Positions 43,425-52,752 are shown, counted from the stretch's first letter. The stretch is 64,000 nucleotides of DNA from Shewanella marisflavi (GCF_023283925.1 NZ_JAKIKX010000012.1:26834-90833), one strand, 5' to 3'. A program made the numbers and translations. Notes: generated from the sequence alone by a model not told the origin.

Positions 43425-44633
43425 GTGGCTAGAGCTGAGCCCATACAATTACCCCTTTCAAAATTACAAACAGGTATCACTGTTAAATTACCCTTGTCTT
43501 GGAAAAACCATCCTTTCCTGTTTAATCGCATCAAGATCGAGGAAGAGGCCCAGATTGAGTTGATTAAAAGTCTGGGGGTGCCCTATGTGATCTTGTTGTC
43601 GGGTGAGGAGCTGCTGGAAGAGAGTGAAGCGGACGCCGATGAGCAGCGACCAGTCGCAGAAGAGGTGATAGATCCTATTCTTGAAGCCAAACGCAATGTG
43701 CGTAAATCGATGCGTTTAAGCCAGAAGCGCTTTATTGATTGTGTGAATGAGTGTCGCTCCACCTTTGGCAAGATCGCTAGCGATCCCGAAGGTGCCTATC
43801 GAGAGGCCGCCGCCTTAGTCGAAGACTTGCTCGATCATATGCTGGAATTTAAAGAAGTTAATCTGGCGCTGGTCAGTGCTGGCGAAAGCGATAACAGCGT
43901 GACTCAACATGGCATCTCAGTGGCGGTGCTGGCGTTGATGATTGCCAGGGCCATGGACCTGCCTAAGTCTGATATGCGTGATATTGCGCTGGGTTGTCTG
44001 TTCCATGATATCGGCAAGCTAAAGGTGCCTGAGTCTATTCGGCGTAAAAGGACGCCATTAACGACGTCTGAAGCCAATTTCCTTAAGATGCACCCCAACT
44101 TTGGCTATGAGATGCTCAACAAGACGGGTCTTTTTAATAAAACCGTCTTGAATATTGTTTTGCATCATCATGAGTTTATCGACGGTTCAGGTTTTCCTGA
44201 AGGCTTGACCGAGAAGAAGATCCCTATCACGACTCAGTTAGTAAGCTTGGCAAACGACTATGATGGTCAGCTGTGGGCCGATGATAGTCGCTCGCCGCAG
44301 GTCGCCTTGGGTTATCTGTTCAAAAACCACGCCGGTAAACATTCAGAAACCTTGATTGCCGTTCTGGTTAAACTGTTGGGGATCTATCCTCCGGGTACCT
44401 TAGTGCGCTTAAGTGATGGCGATGTGGGTAAGGTGATGGTGACCACCCAATCAGTCAAACAGCCTCAAGTTTGGGCCTGTCATCCAGACGGCAGCGAACC
44501 TGGCCTGCGCTTTTTAAGCCAGGAGGAGGTGTTTGTCGAGAACGTTCTTAAGCGCGAAGAGCTCAGCGAAGGAGCGCTTAGGGTGCTGCAAGCAGACAGT
44601 GGCATTAGTTTTTATTTTGCTGGCACCCCATAG
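43425..44633 (+). CDS. HD-GYP domain c-di-GMP phosphodiesterase
   Basis: A 402-residue protein with an N-terminal DUF3391-like region (EPIQLPLSKLQTGITVKLPLSW) and a C-terminal HD-GYP domain. The metal site is HDIGKLK (His194, Asp195), with HHHE (247-250) and DGSGFPEGL, so the signature reads GFP rather than GYP. The family hydrolyses c-di-GMP. The start is set to GTG 43425 with GGAG (43412-43415) nine bases upstream; TTG 43416 would leave no spacer. It is followed closely by a YeeZ-like gene. Activity with the GFP variant is not certain. Confidence 0.85.
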   Translation: MARAEPIQLPLSKLQTGITVKLPLSWKNHPFLFNRIKIEEEAQIELIKSLGVPYVILLSGEELLEESEADADEQRPVAEEVIDPILEAKRNVRKSMRLSQKRFIDCVNECRSTFGKIASDPEGAYREAAALVEDLLDHMLEFKEVNLALVSAGESDNSVTQHGISVAVLALMIARAMDLPKSDMRDIALGCLFHDIGKLKVPESIRRKRTPLTTSEANFLKMHPNFGYEMLNKTGLFNKTVLNIVLHHHEFIDGSGFPEGLTEKKIPITTQLVSLANDYDGQLWADDSRSPQVALGYLFKNHAGKHSETLIAVLVKLLGIYPPGTLVRLSDGDVGKVMVTTQSVKQPQVWACHPDGSEPGLRFLSQEEVFVENVLKREELSEGALRVLQADSGISFYFAGTP

Positions 44634-44681
44634 TCAGATTGCGTTATTTTATACTCCTGGTTTCAATGTAAAGAATTCAAG

Positions 44682-45506
44682 ATGATAGCATCTGTTGCCG
44701 TAGTCGGTTGTGGCTGGTTTGGATTGCCTTTAGCCAAGGCGCTAGTTAAACATGGGTACAAGGTTTCGGGTTCAAAACGCAGTGAACAAGATGCCGAGGC
44801 CCTTAACAATGAAGGGATCGCCGGGTTTGCCCTGGATCTCGACTGTGATGAGCGTTCCTTGGTAAGCCAAGAAGCCATTGCTTCAGGTTTAGCGACCGAT
44901 GCCATAGTGATTAATGTCCCTCCAGGGCTACGCCGGGGAGATGACGCCTATCTTACCCGGCTTGCACGCCTCAAGGCCCTGATGGGCAAACACACTTATC
45001 AACGTATTATCTTTATCAGTACCACAGGGGTATATGCGCCAGGTTCCGTCTGTACAGAGCATGATGCAGCGGCCTTTAACGCTGTCAGTGAAACCTTGTT
45101 GGCGGCTGAAGGAATGTTCAGCGGTGACAACAGCACTGTCCTGCGCTTTGCCGGGCTTATCGGTCCTAAACGACATCCAGGGCGCTTTTTAGCGGGGCGC
45201 CAAAATGTATCTGGTGGCAACCTTGCCGTTAATCTTGTTCATTTGGATGATTGCGTCGGCGCCGTGTTGGCGCTGCTTGAGCATAGTGGGTCGCTGTCGC
45301 CTGCATATAACTTGTCTGCGAGCAAACATCCCACCAAGGCCGAGTTTTATACGCTGGCGGCCACTCAATTGGGATTAGAGAGTCCGAGTTTTATCGATGC
45401 AATGCAAAGCGATGACAAGATTGTCGATGGTGGTCTTATTACTAGGGAACTAAACTACCTGTATCGTCATGATGATCCGCTAAAGATGCTAGCCCATTGT
45501 GATTAA
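44682..45506 (+). CDS. YeeZ-like NAD(P)-binding SDR protein
   Basis: A 274-residue atypical SDR with the N-terminal Rossmann motif VAVVGCGWFGLPLAKAL and GSKRSEQDAE, then IIFISTTGVYAPG and LRFAGLIGPKRHPGRFLAGR, which match E. coli YeeZ. The family's reaction is unknown. It follows the HD-GYP gene by 48 bases. The ATG has AAAGAATTC upstream, which is not a strong ribosome site. Confidence 0.85.
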   Translation: MIASVAVVGCGWFGLPLAKALVKHGYKVSGSKRSEQDAEALNNEGIAGFALDLDCDERSLVSQEAIASGLATDAIVINVPPGLRRGDDAYLTRLARLKALMGKHTYQRIIFISTTGVYAPGSVCTEHDAAAFNAVSETLLAAEGMFSGDNSTVLRFAGLIGPKRHPGRFLAGRQNVSGGNLAVNLVHLDDCVGAVLALLEHSGSLSPAYNLSASKHPTKAEFYTLAATQLGLESPSFIDAMQSDDKIVDGGLITRELNYLYRHDDPLKMLAHCD

Positions 45507-45618
45507 GGCAGGCGTTTAGATTTCGCTGAGTGTCATTGTGTGATTGGACTTAGGTTTTAAATTAATGGCCTTGGTACGCCAAGGAAGAGACGTTTTTTGA
45601 TAATAAGAAGAGTTGGTT

Positions 45619-46248
45619 ATGAAAAAAGTCGTTAAGCTATTTCGTCATTTGAGTCTCATGTTGCTGACGTTTGCAACCTTGCAGGTTAGTGCCGCTCAAT
45701 ATGTGGAAGGGGTCGATTATGTGAAGGTTGCCGGGATCTCTGAGGTCAATCAACCTATAGTGCGTGAGTTCTTCTCCTATAATTGCCCTCATTGTTATCG
45801 TCAGGATGGCCTGATCACCTCAGCGGTGGCTAAATTGAATGCGCAGCTGGATAACCAAGTTGTCTTTGAGCGCACACCGGTGGCTGGTGGGCGTGCGAGT
45901 TGGCAATTGAGTCAAAAAGCCTATTATCTGGCGAAGAAGTTTCATGTCACCGAGCAGGCTCACGGCAATCTGTTTAAGCGGATCCATGAGGGAGACGGTG
46001 CCTTCAGGCGTCAGGAGGAGTTGATTCAGTTCTTTGTGGCTCAAGGGTTACCTAAGGCTGATATCGATAATGCGCTGGCCTCTGTCGATAACAAGCTTGC
46101 CATAGCTGACTATGATACCCAGGCGCAACTGTCGGGCATTCGTGGTGTCCCCTCATTATTGGTAAACGGCAAATATCTGGTGACCAATAAGCAGCGCTCA
46201 CCAGAAGAGTTGGCCGAGCTACTGGCGTATCTGGCGACCCTTCAATAG
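45619..46248 (+). CDS. DsbA-family periplasmic thiol:disulfide oxidoreductase
   Basis: A 209-residue thioredoxin-fold protein. A signal peptide ends at VSA (residue 25), and the active site is CPHC (Cys56-Cys59, in FFSYNCPHCYRQD). The cis-proline is in GIRGVPSLLVNGKYLV. The CPHC motif and length match DsbA-type oxidases that introduce disulfides in the periplasm. ATG 45619 is preferred over TTG 45613, because the former starts a normal signal peptide. A terminator follows. Shewanella genomes carry several DsbA-like genes, so I give no gene symbol. Confidence 0.87.
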   Translation: MKKVVKLFRHLSLMLLTFATLQVSAAQYVEGVDYVKVAGISEVNQPIVREFFSYNCPHCYRQDGLITSAVAKLNAQLDNQVVFERTPVAGGRASWQLSQKAYYLAKKFHVTEQAHGNLFKRIHEGDGAFRRQEELIQFFVAQGLPKADIDNALASVDNKLAIADYDTQAQLSGIRGVPSLLVNGKYLVTNKQRSPEELAELLAYLATLQ

Positions 46249-46287
46249 GGTATTAGTCCTGATTGCCATGTTGAATGTTGTCTCCTG

Positions 46288-46311
46288 AAGCCGCCTCTGA
46301 GCGGCTTTTTT
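46288..46311 (+). terminator. Terminator of the DsbA-like gene
   Basis: AAGCCGC-N6-GCGGCTT followed by five to six T residues forms an intrinsic terminator. Confidence 0.85.
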
Positions 46312-46534
46312 GTACAATTCGTTAACATTTTTCTTCGACCTTAGTCTAGTTTGTAAGCCTATGAAAAACATGGGTTTACGCGCGCGTCAACTTTAATGTT
46401 TTTGTTTTTAAAGGAAAAAACCTCGCTGAGACTTAAAGTTTACGCTGGCGTTAGACCAAAGTCGCGATTGTCCTAAGCCCTGTGCTTGCTAGATTAATTG
46501 ATGACTTAATAATAATCAGCACAGGGGAGTCGCA
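46312..46534 (+). promoter_or_regulatory. Upstream region of the DUF4212-symporter operon
   Basis: These 220 bases should hold the operon promoter. Two similar elements in opposite orientation, TTAGTCTAG (46341-46349) and TTAGACCAAA (46451-46460), could be a regulator-binding pair; this is weak and inferred. Confidence 0.35.
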
Positions 46535-46801
46535 ATGGCTTTTGAAAATAACGAAAAGGCAGAAGGTTACTGGCGTGAAAATTTACGTCTAGTACTTGGA
46601 CTGCTAGCAATTTGGGCTGCAGTGTCATTTGGCTGCGGTATTTTATTGGTTGATGTACTCAATGAGATCCATTTCATGGGCTTCAAACTGGGCTTCTGGT
46701 TTGCTCAGCAAGGGGCGATGTATGTATTCGTTGCACTGATTTTTGTCTACGTGGCGAAAGCCAATGCGTTGGACAAAAAATATAATGTTCATGAAGACTA
46801 A
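46535..46801 (+). CDS. DUF4212 small symporter subunit
   Basis: An 88-residue protein with two transmembrane helices (about residues 18-38 and 53-75) and the family pattern YWRENLRLVLGLLAIWAAVSFGCGILL and GFWFAQQGAMYVFVALIFVYV. DUF4212 proteins regularly precede sodium/solute symporters and are thought to be small partner subunits. GGGGAG precedes the ATG. It ends 11 bases before the symporter gene. Confidence 0.9.
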   Translation: MAFENNEKAEGYWRENLRLVLGLLAIWAAVSFGCGILLVDVLNEIHFMGFKLGFWFAQQGAMYVFVALIFVYVAKANALDKKYNVHED

Positions 46802-46812
46802 GGAGCAATGAG

Positions 46813-48531
46813 ATGGATGTTCAAACTTTAACCTATTTGATAGTGGGCTTCACTTTTGCCCTCTACATCGGTATTGCGATCTGGTCTCGTGCCGGTTCAA
46901 CTAAAGAATTTTATGTTGCCGGCGGTGGTGTACCTCCTGTTATGAATGGTATGGCGACGGCTGCGGACTGGATGTCGGCGGCGTCCTTTATTTCGTTGGC
47001 GGGTATTGTGTCGTTTGTTGGTTATGACGGTTCAGTGTACCTGATGGGCTGGACAGGTGGCTATGTGCTGTTGGCCCTCTGTATGGCACCTTACCTACGT
47101 AAATTTGGTAAGTTCACTGTGCCTGATTTTATTGGTGATCGTTACTATTCTCAGGCGGCGCGTACCGTAGCGGTTATCTGTGCCATCTTTATCTGTTTCA
47201 CCTATATTGCTGGTCAGATGCGCGGCGTCGGCGTGGTCTTCTCTCGCTTCTTGGAAGTGGAAGTGGATACCGGTGTATACATAGGTATGGCCGTGGTTTT
47301 CTTCTACGCTGTGTTAGGTGGTATGAAAGGTATTACCTACACCCAGGTGGCCCAATACTGCGTACTGATCTTCGCTTTCATGGTACCGGCTATCTTCATC
47401 TCTGTGATGATGACAGGTCACATTCTGCCTCAGTTAGGTTTTGGCGCCGAATTGGTGGATGCCGCGGGCAACGGCACGGGTGTCTACTTGCTTGAAAAGC
47501 TCGATGGCTTATCGGCTCAGCTCGGTTTCTCTCAGTACACTGAGGGGTCTAAGGGAATGATAGATGTCTTCTTTATTACCGGTGCGTTGATGTTTGGTAC
47601 AGCGGGTCTGCCACACGTCATTGTACGTTTCTTCACTGTACCTAAGGTGAAAGATGCACGCGTATCAGCCGGTTGGGCATTGGTGTTCATCGCTATTATG
47701 TATACTACGATTCCTGCGCTGTCTGCTTTCTCTCGCGTTAACATGATTGAGACTATCAATGGTCCTGAATCAACGGGTGTTGCTTATGAAACCGCACCAG
47801 ACTGGATCAAAAACTGGGAAAAGACAGGTCTGATTAAGTGGGATGATAAGAATGCCGATGGCAAGATCTACTATGCCAATGGCGAGACCAATGAGATGAA
47901 GATTGACCGTGACATCATGGTACTGGCTACCCCAGAAATCGCTAACCTTCCTGCCTGGGTTATCGCTTTGGTCGCAGCTGGTGGTTTGGCGGCGGCACTA
48001 TCAACCTCTGCGGGTCTGCTACTGGTGATCTCAACCTCGGTTTCACACGACTTGTTGAAGAAGAACTTCATGCCGGATATTTCCGATAAACAGGAATTGC
48101 TCTATGCCCGTGTAGCTGCGGCTCTGGGTATCGTGATGGCGGGTTACTTTGGTATCAATCCTCCTGGCTTTGTGGCCGCGGTAGTGGCGATAGCCTTCGG
48201 TTTAGCTGCATCATCGCTCTTCCCGGCTATCATCATGGGTATCTTCTCTCGTACCATGAATAAAGAGGGTGCCATTGCTGGTATGGTGATTGGTCTGCTG
48301 TTCTCGGCGAGCTACATTATCTACTTCAAGTTTGTGAACCCTGGCGATAACAACGCAGCAAACTGGTTGTTTGGTATCTCTCCTGAAGGCATAGGTATGC
48401 TGGGTATGATAGTGAACTTTGCTGTGGCCTTTATCGTGAGTAAAGTCACTGCTGCAGTACCGCAGAATGTGGTGGATATGGTTGAATCGATTCGTTTCCC
48501 TAAGGGATCCGGTGAGGCTCACGACCACTAG
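46813..48531 (+). CDS. Sodium:solute symporter, cation/acetate (ActP-like)
   Basis: A 572-residue SSS-family transporter with about 13-14 helices. Landmarks are FYVAGGGVPPVMNGMATAADWMSAASFISLAGIV, KFTVPDFIGDRYYSQAAR and LSTSAGLLLVISTSVSHDL, typical of ActP/CrbS-like acetate or short-chain carboxylate symporters. AAGGAG lies upstream. Acetate as substrate is supported by family and by pta-ackA elsewhere in the window, but not proved. DUF4212 in front and the DUF294/DnaQ-like pair behind make a conserved module. A terminator follows the stop. Confidence 0.9.
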   Translation: MDVQTLTYLIVGFTFALYIGIAIWSRAGSTKEFYVAGGGVPPVMNGMATAADWMSAASFISLAGIVSFVGYDGSVYLMGWTGGYVLLALCMAPYLRKFGKFTVPDFIGDRYYSQAARTVAVICAIFICFTYIAGQMRGVGVVFSRFLEVEVDTGVYIGMAVVFFYAVLGGMKGITYTQVAQYCVLIFAFMVPAIFISVMMTGHILPQLGFGAELVDAAGNGTGVYLLEKLDGLSAQLGFSQYTEGSKGMIDVFFITGALMFGTAGLPHVIVRFFTVPKVKDARVSAGWALVFIAIMYTTIPALSAFSRVNMIETINGPESTGVAYETAPDWIKNWEKTGLIKWDDKNADGKIYYANGETNEMKIDRDIMVLATPEIANLPAWVIALVAAGGLAAALSTSAGLLLVISTSVSHDLLKKNFMPDISDKQELLYARVAAALGIVMAGYFGINPPGFVAAVVAIAFGLAASSLFPAIIMGIFSRTMNKEGAIAGMVIGLLFSASYIIYFKFVNPGDNNAANWLFGISPEGIGMLGMIVNFAVAFIVSKVTAAVPQNVVDMVESIRFPKGSGEAHDH

Positions 48532-48552
48532 TTGCCCATCTGAATGATTTGG

Positions 48553-48578
48553 GGGAGCGCAATGCGCTCCCTTTTTTT
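48553..48578 (+). terminator. Terminator of the symporter operon
   Basis: GGGAGCGC-AAT-GCGCTCCC followed by seven T residues, an intrinsic plus-strand terminator. Confidence 0.88.
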
Positions 48579-48682
48579 ATTTCATATCTTATTGATTTAA
48601 TAGCTGCTTATCTGGCAGTCTCAGAGATTCGGCAAAAAAGATTAGCCGCAAAGATTTGTAGTCAATATTTAAAGGGGGAGAC

Positions 48683-49303
48683 GTGAGCCATTATCAATTA
48701 TCCGTAGTGACCTTTAATAAGCTGGCTCACGAGTATCAGGATAAGTATATGCAGATGCCGCTTTACGAACCCACCTATGAGCGGTTGAGTGAGATGCTGG
48801 GGGCGCGAGATAAAGTGCTTGAGATTGCCTGTGGTCCAGGGAACATTGCTCGCTATCTGTTAGCGCGTCGTCCAAAGCTTGACTATTTGGGAACCGACCT
48901 GGCGCCGCAGATGGTCAGCCTGGCAAGGGAGAATAATCCTACGGCTCAGTTTGAGGTGATGGATTGTCTGGCGATCGATAAGTTAACCCAGATGTTTGAC
49001 GCCATAGTGTGCGGATTTTGCTTGCCTTACCTTAATCAGCAGGAGGCAAAAGCCTTAATTGAATCGATGGCTAGCAGACTCAAGCAAGGTGGCCTTCTCT
49101 ATTTGAGTACCATGGAGGGAGACTATAGCGCTTCTAATCTGCAAACTTCCAGCAGTGGCGATCAGGCGTTCATCTACTATCACGGCGGCGAGTGGCTCAT
49201 TGAGCAGCTAAACTTTGCTGGATTCGAATTAGTCAGCTGCCATCGTCAGGACTACCCCGAGCGAGGTGATGTGGATCTTTTTATCATGGCTCGGCGCCGT
49301 TAA
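48683..49303 (+). CDS. Class I SAM-dependent methyltransferase
   Basis: A 206-residue methyltransferase. The AdoMet-binding motif is VLEIACGPGNIARYL (about residues 40-54), followed by YLGTDLAPQMVSLARENN and AIVCGFCLPYL. It resembles UbiE-type small-molecule methyltransferases; the target is unknown. The start is GTG 48683 with AGGGGGAG upstream. It is separated from its neighbours by a terminator on the left and 128 bases on the right. Confidence 0.82.
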   Translation: MSHYQLSVVTFNKLAHEYQDKYMQMPLYEPTYERLSEMLGARDKVLEIACGPGNIARYLLARRPKLDYLGTDLAPQMVSLARENNPTAQFEVMDCLAIDKLTQMFDAIVCGFCLPYLNQQEAKALIESMASRLKQGGLLYLSTMEGDYSASNLQTSSSGDQAFIYYHGGEWLIEQLNFAGFELVSCHRQDYPERGDVDLFIMARRR

Positions 49304-49431
49304 GCCATTCGCTGGCCTTTAGTCGAATAGCAAGAGCCTGTTTGTTAAGGCTATAGTGAATAAAACGGCGATAGCCTAAAGAGGTTGGCGGGCGAAAGGC
49401 CGACGTTAACTGTGATTGCTAGAGAGGGAAT

Positions 49432-51279
49432 ATGGATCAGAGTGAACTGCAACCTATCACCCAGTTTCTGGGGCAGCTGACGCCGTTTGACAGTTTGTCT
49501 GCCGATACCTTAGAACGCTGCTGTCGTGCGCTGAGAGTGGGGTATTACAGCCGCTCCTCTGTCTATGTGCCCCTCGATGAGGAGCATCCTCAACTTTATA
49601 TCGTGCGCAGTGGTGCCTTCGAGGTGCGCGGCGAAGACGGTGATCTTATTGACCGCCTCGGCGACGGCGACTTCTTCGGTTTTCCTTCGCTGCTCTCGGG
49701 CGAGACGGTGAGTAACCGTGTACAAATTCTCGAAGATGGTCTGGTGTATCACTTAGATCCCGAAACCTTTAATCAGCTCAGAAGCGAGAGTCGCGAGTTT
49801 GATCGTTTCTTTAACCGTGCGTTCGCCAAGCGTTTGCGTCATCAGGGACGCTTTAAGGCCAAGGAGCTGGGCTCAACGAACAGAGTGAGCAGTTTGATGT
49901 CTAAGCAGCCGCTGTGCTTGGATATCAATGCCAGTGTCAGCGATGCTGCCCGCCTAATGCGAGACAATCGGGTCTCCTCTGTATTGATCATCGATAACCA
50001 AAAGCTCGCGGGGATTTTGACCGACCGAGATCTACGCAATCGGGTGTTGGCGGAATCGTTAGATGGCAGTTTGCCTGTGCATCAGGCGATGACAGTGTCG
50101 CCAACTACCTTGAGTGCCAATGCTTTGGTGTTCGAGGCCATGCTATTGATGAGTCAGCACAATATTCACCATCTTCCCATTATGGACGAGGGACAGGCCG
50201 TCGGGGTGATCACCAGCACAGATATACTCAGAGGGCAGAGCTCCCAACCCTTGTTATTGATCGGTGAGATAGAACGTCAGCACGATCTCGAGAGTCTGAT
50301 ACATGTTTCCAAACAGATCCCTTTGCTACTGCAAAACCTCATTAGTGCCGATGCCAGAGCCGAGGAGATAGGCCGGGTACTGACCTCAGTTACCGACGCC
50401 TTGACGCGCCGCCTTATCGTGCTCAATCAGCAGATCTTAGGCCAGGCACCCATGCCATTTTGCTGGTTGGCATTTGGCTCTCAAGGACGCCAGGATCAGG
50501 CCGCTTGCTCGGATCAAGACAATGGTCTGTTGCTGGCTCACGAAATGGATGAACATGCCCAGGGGTATTTTGATGCCCTGACCAAGGCGGTTTGTGCTGG
50601 GCTTGATCGCTGCGGCTATGTCTACTGCCCTGGGGATATCATGGCGCAAAACCCAGAGTGGCGGCTCACCTTGACTCAGTGGCAGCAAAAGTTTGCTAAC
50701 TGGGTAGAGCGTCCAGAGCCCAAGGCTTTGATGCATGCCAGCATCTTCTTTGACATGCGCTGCGTCTATGGTCCATCTAGCCTGTTTGACGGCTTGCAAT
50801 CTAAGGTGCTGGCGTCCACCAAGGATAACGATATCTTTTTGGCAGGCATGGCAACTAATGCTTTGCAGGTCTCGCCACCACTGGGTTTCTTTAAGAAGTT
50901 TGTCTTGGAGCGTGATGGACAAGAGGTGAAGGGGATCGATCTGAAGCACAAGGGCAGTGCGCTTATCAACGACATTGCCAGAGTATATGCTCTGTCAGCA
51001 GGGATCAGTGAGGTGAACACCGCCAAGCGCATTCGGTTATTAATGGAGCAAAATATCATTAATCGCAAAGATGCCCTCAATCTTGCCGATGCGCATGAGT
51101 TTATTGCTCATATGCGCCTGTCTAATCAGGGGTATCAATATACCCATAATCAGCCGCTGACCAATTATCTGATGCCCCAGCAGCTTTCCTCCTTGGTGCG
51201 TCACCAGCTGCGTGATGCATTCAAGGTGGTGCATGACGCTCAGTCGGGACTAAAGCTTAAATTTACTCGGAGCTTTTAG
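49432..51279 (+). CDS. cNMP-binding/CBS/DUF294 nucleotidyltransferase-like protein
   Basis: A 615-residue protein. In order: a cyclic-nucleotide-binding-like domain (about 15-135), a CBS pair (about 150-275, VSSVLIIDNQKLAGILTDRD and HHLPIMDEGQAVGVITSTD), a DUF294 nucleotidyltransferase-like domain (about 290-430) with FGSQGRQDQAACSDQDNG, and DUF294_C (about 460-610). The metal-binding Asp pair looks intact (SDQD). The same architecture is common next to acetate symporters and DnaQ-like exonucleases. It is probably a sensor; enzymatic activity is unproven. GAGAGGGAA precedes the ATG, and the following gene starts directly after the stop. Confidence 0.88.
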   Translation: MDQSELQPITQFLGQLTPFDSLSADTLERCCRALRVGYYSRSSVYVPLDEEHPQLYIVRSGAFEVRGEDGDLIDRLGDGDFFGFPSLLSGETVSNRVQILEDGLVYHLDPETFNQLRSESREFDRFFNRAFAKRLRHQGRFKAKELGSTNRVSSLMSKQPLCLDINASVSDAARLMRDNRVSSVLIIDNQKLAGILTDRDLRNRVLAESLDGSLPVHQAMTVSPTTLSANALVFEAMLLMSQHNIHHLPIMDEGQAVGVITSTDILRGQSSQPLLLIGEIERQHDLESLIHVSKQIPLLLQNLISADARAEEIGRVLTSVTDALTRRLIVLNQQILGQAPMPFCWLAFGSQGRQDQAACSDQDNGLLLAHEMDEHAQGYFDALTKAVCAGLDRCGYVYCPGDIMAQNPEWRLTLTQWQQKFANWVERPEPKALMHASIFFDMRCVYGPSSLFDGLQSKVLASTKDNDIFLAGMATNALQVSPPLGFFKKFVLERDGQEVKGIDLKHKGSALINDIARVYALSAGISEVNTAKRIRLLMEQNIINRKDALNLADAHEFIAHMRLSNQGYQYTHNQPLTNYLMPQQLSSLVRHQLRDAFKVVHDAQSGLKLKFTRSF

Positions 51280-51960
51280 GTGTTTGCAGGGCTTAAAATA
51301 AAATCTCAGCTTTGCTGGCGAGCCTTGTTGGCCAAAGATGCCACGCTGAAGGCGTATCAACAGGCGCTGCTCGATACCCTGGATAAGCCGCTCAATGAGG
51401 CCGAGTTGTTGGCTATCGATCTTGAGATGACGGGCTTAAATGCACATTTTGATCAGATCTTAAGTATTGGCCTGGTGCCTATACGTCAGGGGCAACTGGT
51501 GCTTAAGGAGGCTCAGCATAAGCTGGTGCAGATTGAGGGCAGTGTCGGTCAAAGTGCAACCATACATGGCATCTTAGATAATCATTTAGATGCAGCATTA
51601 TCGCCAGAGCAAGCCATGGCCTGGTTTTTAGCTGAAACTAAGGGCAAGGTGTTGGTGGCTCACCATGCACCGTTAGATCTCGCCTTTTTACAAACCGGTA
51701 TACAGGCTTATCTAGGTGAGAAGACTCAGCTGCTTGCAATAGATACCCTGTTGCTGGAAAAAAAGCGTCTGCTGAGACAGCATGAGCACCTGCAAGAAGG
51801 CAGTTTGCGTTTAGGTAAAAGCCGTGCTCGCTATGGATTGCCTGTGTATGCGGCCCACAATGCGCTTATTGATGCCTTAGCCTGCGGCGAGCTGCTCTTG
51901 GCGCAAATAGCAGCCATGGGGGGCATGGACAGCGTTAAACTCACCGAGCTACTTGGCTAA
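51280..51960 (+). CDS. DnaQ-like DEDDh 3'-5' exonuclease
   Basis: A 226-residue exonuclease related to the DNA polymerase III epsilon subunit. Exo I is AIDLEMTGLNA (Asp-x-Glu), Exo II VLVAHHAPLDLAFL and Exo III YAAHNALIDALACGELL (His and Asp). The start GTG directly follows the TAG of the DUF294 gene, with CGGAGC as ribosome site, so the two are translationally coupled. The function beyond an exonuclease fold is unknown; linkage to the symporter module is recurrent. Confidence 0.88.
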   Translation: MFAGLKIKSQLCWRALLAKDATLKAYQQALLDTLDKPLNEAELLAIDLEMTGLNAHFDQILSIGLVPIRQGQLVLKEAQHKLVQIEGSVGQSATIHGILDNHLDAALSPEQAMAWFLAETKGKVLVAHHAPLDLAFLQTGIQAYLGEKTQLLAIDTLLLEKKRLLRQHEHLQEGSLRLGKSRARYGLPVYAAHNALIDALACGELLLAQIAAMGGMDSVKLTELLG

Positions 51961-52062
51961 GTGTTAGTGACTTAAGATTATACTTGGTTACATTTTGTCC
52001 CTTTATCTTTGCGTGCTTTTCGCCATTATCTTTTTAAGACACAAAGCGTTGAGAGACAGACG

Positions 52063-52653
52063 ATGGCACTACCTTTACTTTGGCTGGGTGGCGCAGCCCT
52101 CGGGGCCGCCCTTATCGCCGATGCTAAGCACAAACAGAAGCAACTCACCTTAGACAGACGGCTGGGTAGGGCGCCTAAGGCGCCTATTGGTGAGCGGGTA
52201 AGCCCTTTATCACCCAGTGTGTTGCATCTGGGCGAGGTGAAAGTCGCGCCCAAGCCCGGCGCCATGGTGTGTTGCTTTGTCTTTGGCGTGATTGAACATA
52301 CTGGGATCTGGCTTGGAGACGACACCTTGGTGGAGCTTCATGGTAGTGGTCTTATCAGGCCGGTTTCTGCAACGCGTTTCCTGGCCGGACGCACGGGGAG
52401 CCGTATCTTTGTGGCCTGCGATCATCAGCATCAGCCTTTGATTGGTGAGTCAGTTCTTGAACGAGCTGAGCAGGCAATTTATCAGTACCGCGAATACGAT
52501 CTGTTTGATAATAACTGTCATCGCTTCGTCTGGTCCTGTCTGACCGGTGAAGAGAAGAGTATCTCAAGTTTCGACAAGCTTAACCGTTTGCTGGCAGCTC
52601 ATTTCGCGCAGGCCATCTATTGGGATGAGGCTGTTTGGGCTAGGACAGAATGA
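52063..52653 (+). CDS. LRAT-like (NlpC/P60-fold) membrane-anchored protein
   Basis: A 196-residue protein with an N-terminal hydrophobic anchor (MALPLLWLGGAALGAALIAD) and an LRAT-type domain. The domain has IEHTGIWLGDDTLVELHGSG (His79) and the catalytic-type NNCHRFVW (Cys152). Lecithin:retinol acyltransferase and H-rev107 relatives use His and Cys for acyl transfer or lipid hydrolysis; the bacterial role is unknown. ATG 52063 is chosen over 52009 because it starts the hydrophobic helix. It is followed by a bidirectional terminator. Confidence 0.72.
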   Translation: MALPLLWLGGAALGAALIADAKHKQKQLTLDRRLGRAPKAPIGERVSPLSPSVLHLGEVKVAPKPGAMVCCFVFGVIEHTGIWLGDDTLVELHGSGLIRPVSATRFLAGRTGSRIFVACDHQHQPLIGESVLERAEQAIYQYREYDLFDNNCHRFVWSCLTGEEKSISSFDKLNRLLAAHFAQAIYWDEAVWARTE

Positions 52654-52707
52654 TGGGGAAGGCGTTTGAGAGAAACAAGCCGCTAGTTGAAGGTTGGCCG
52701 TAAAAGC

Positions 52708-52737
52708 AAATGCCGACATGATGTCGGCATTTTTTTA
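52708..52737. terminator. Bidirectional terminator between LRAT-like gene and fabH
   Basis: AAATGCCGACAT and ATGTCGGCATTT form a stem with flanking A and T tracts, and the genes on either side converge on it. Confidence 0.88.
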
Positions 52738-52752
52738 TCTGTTACTTATGGA

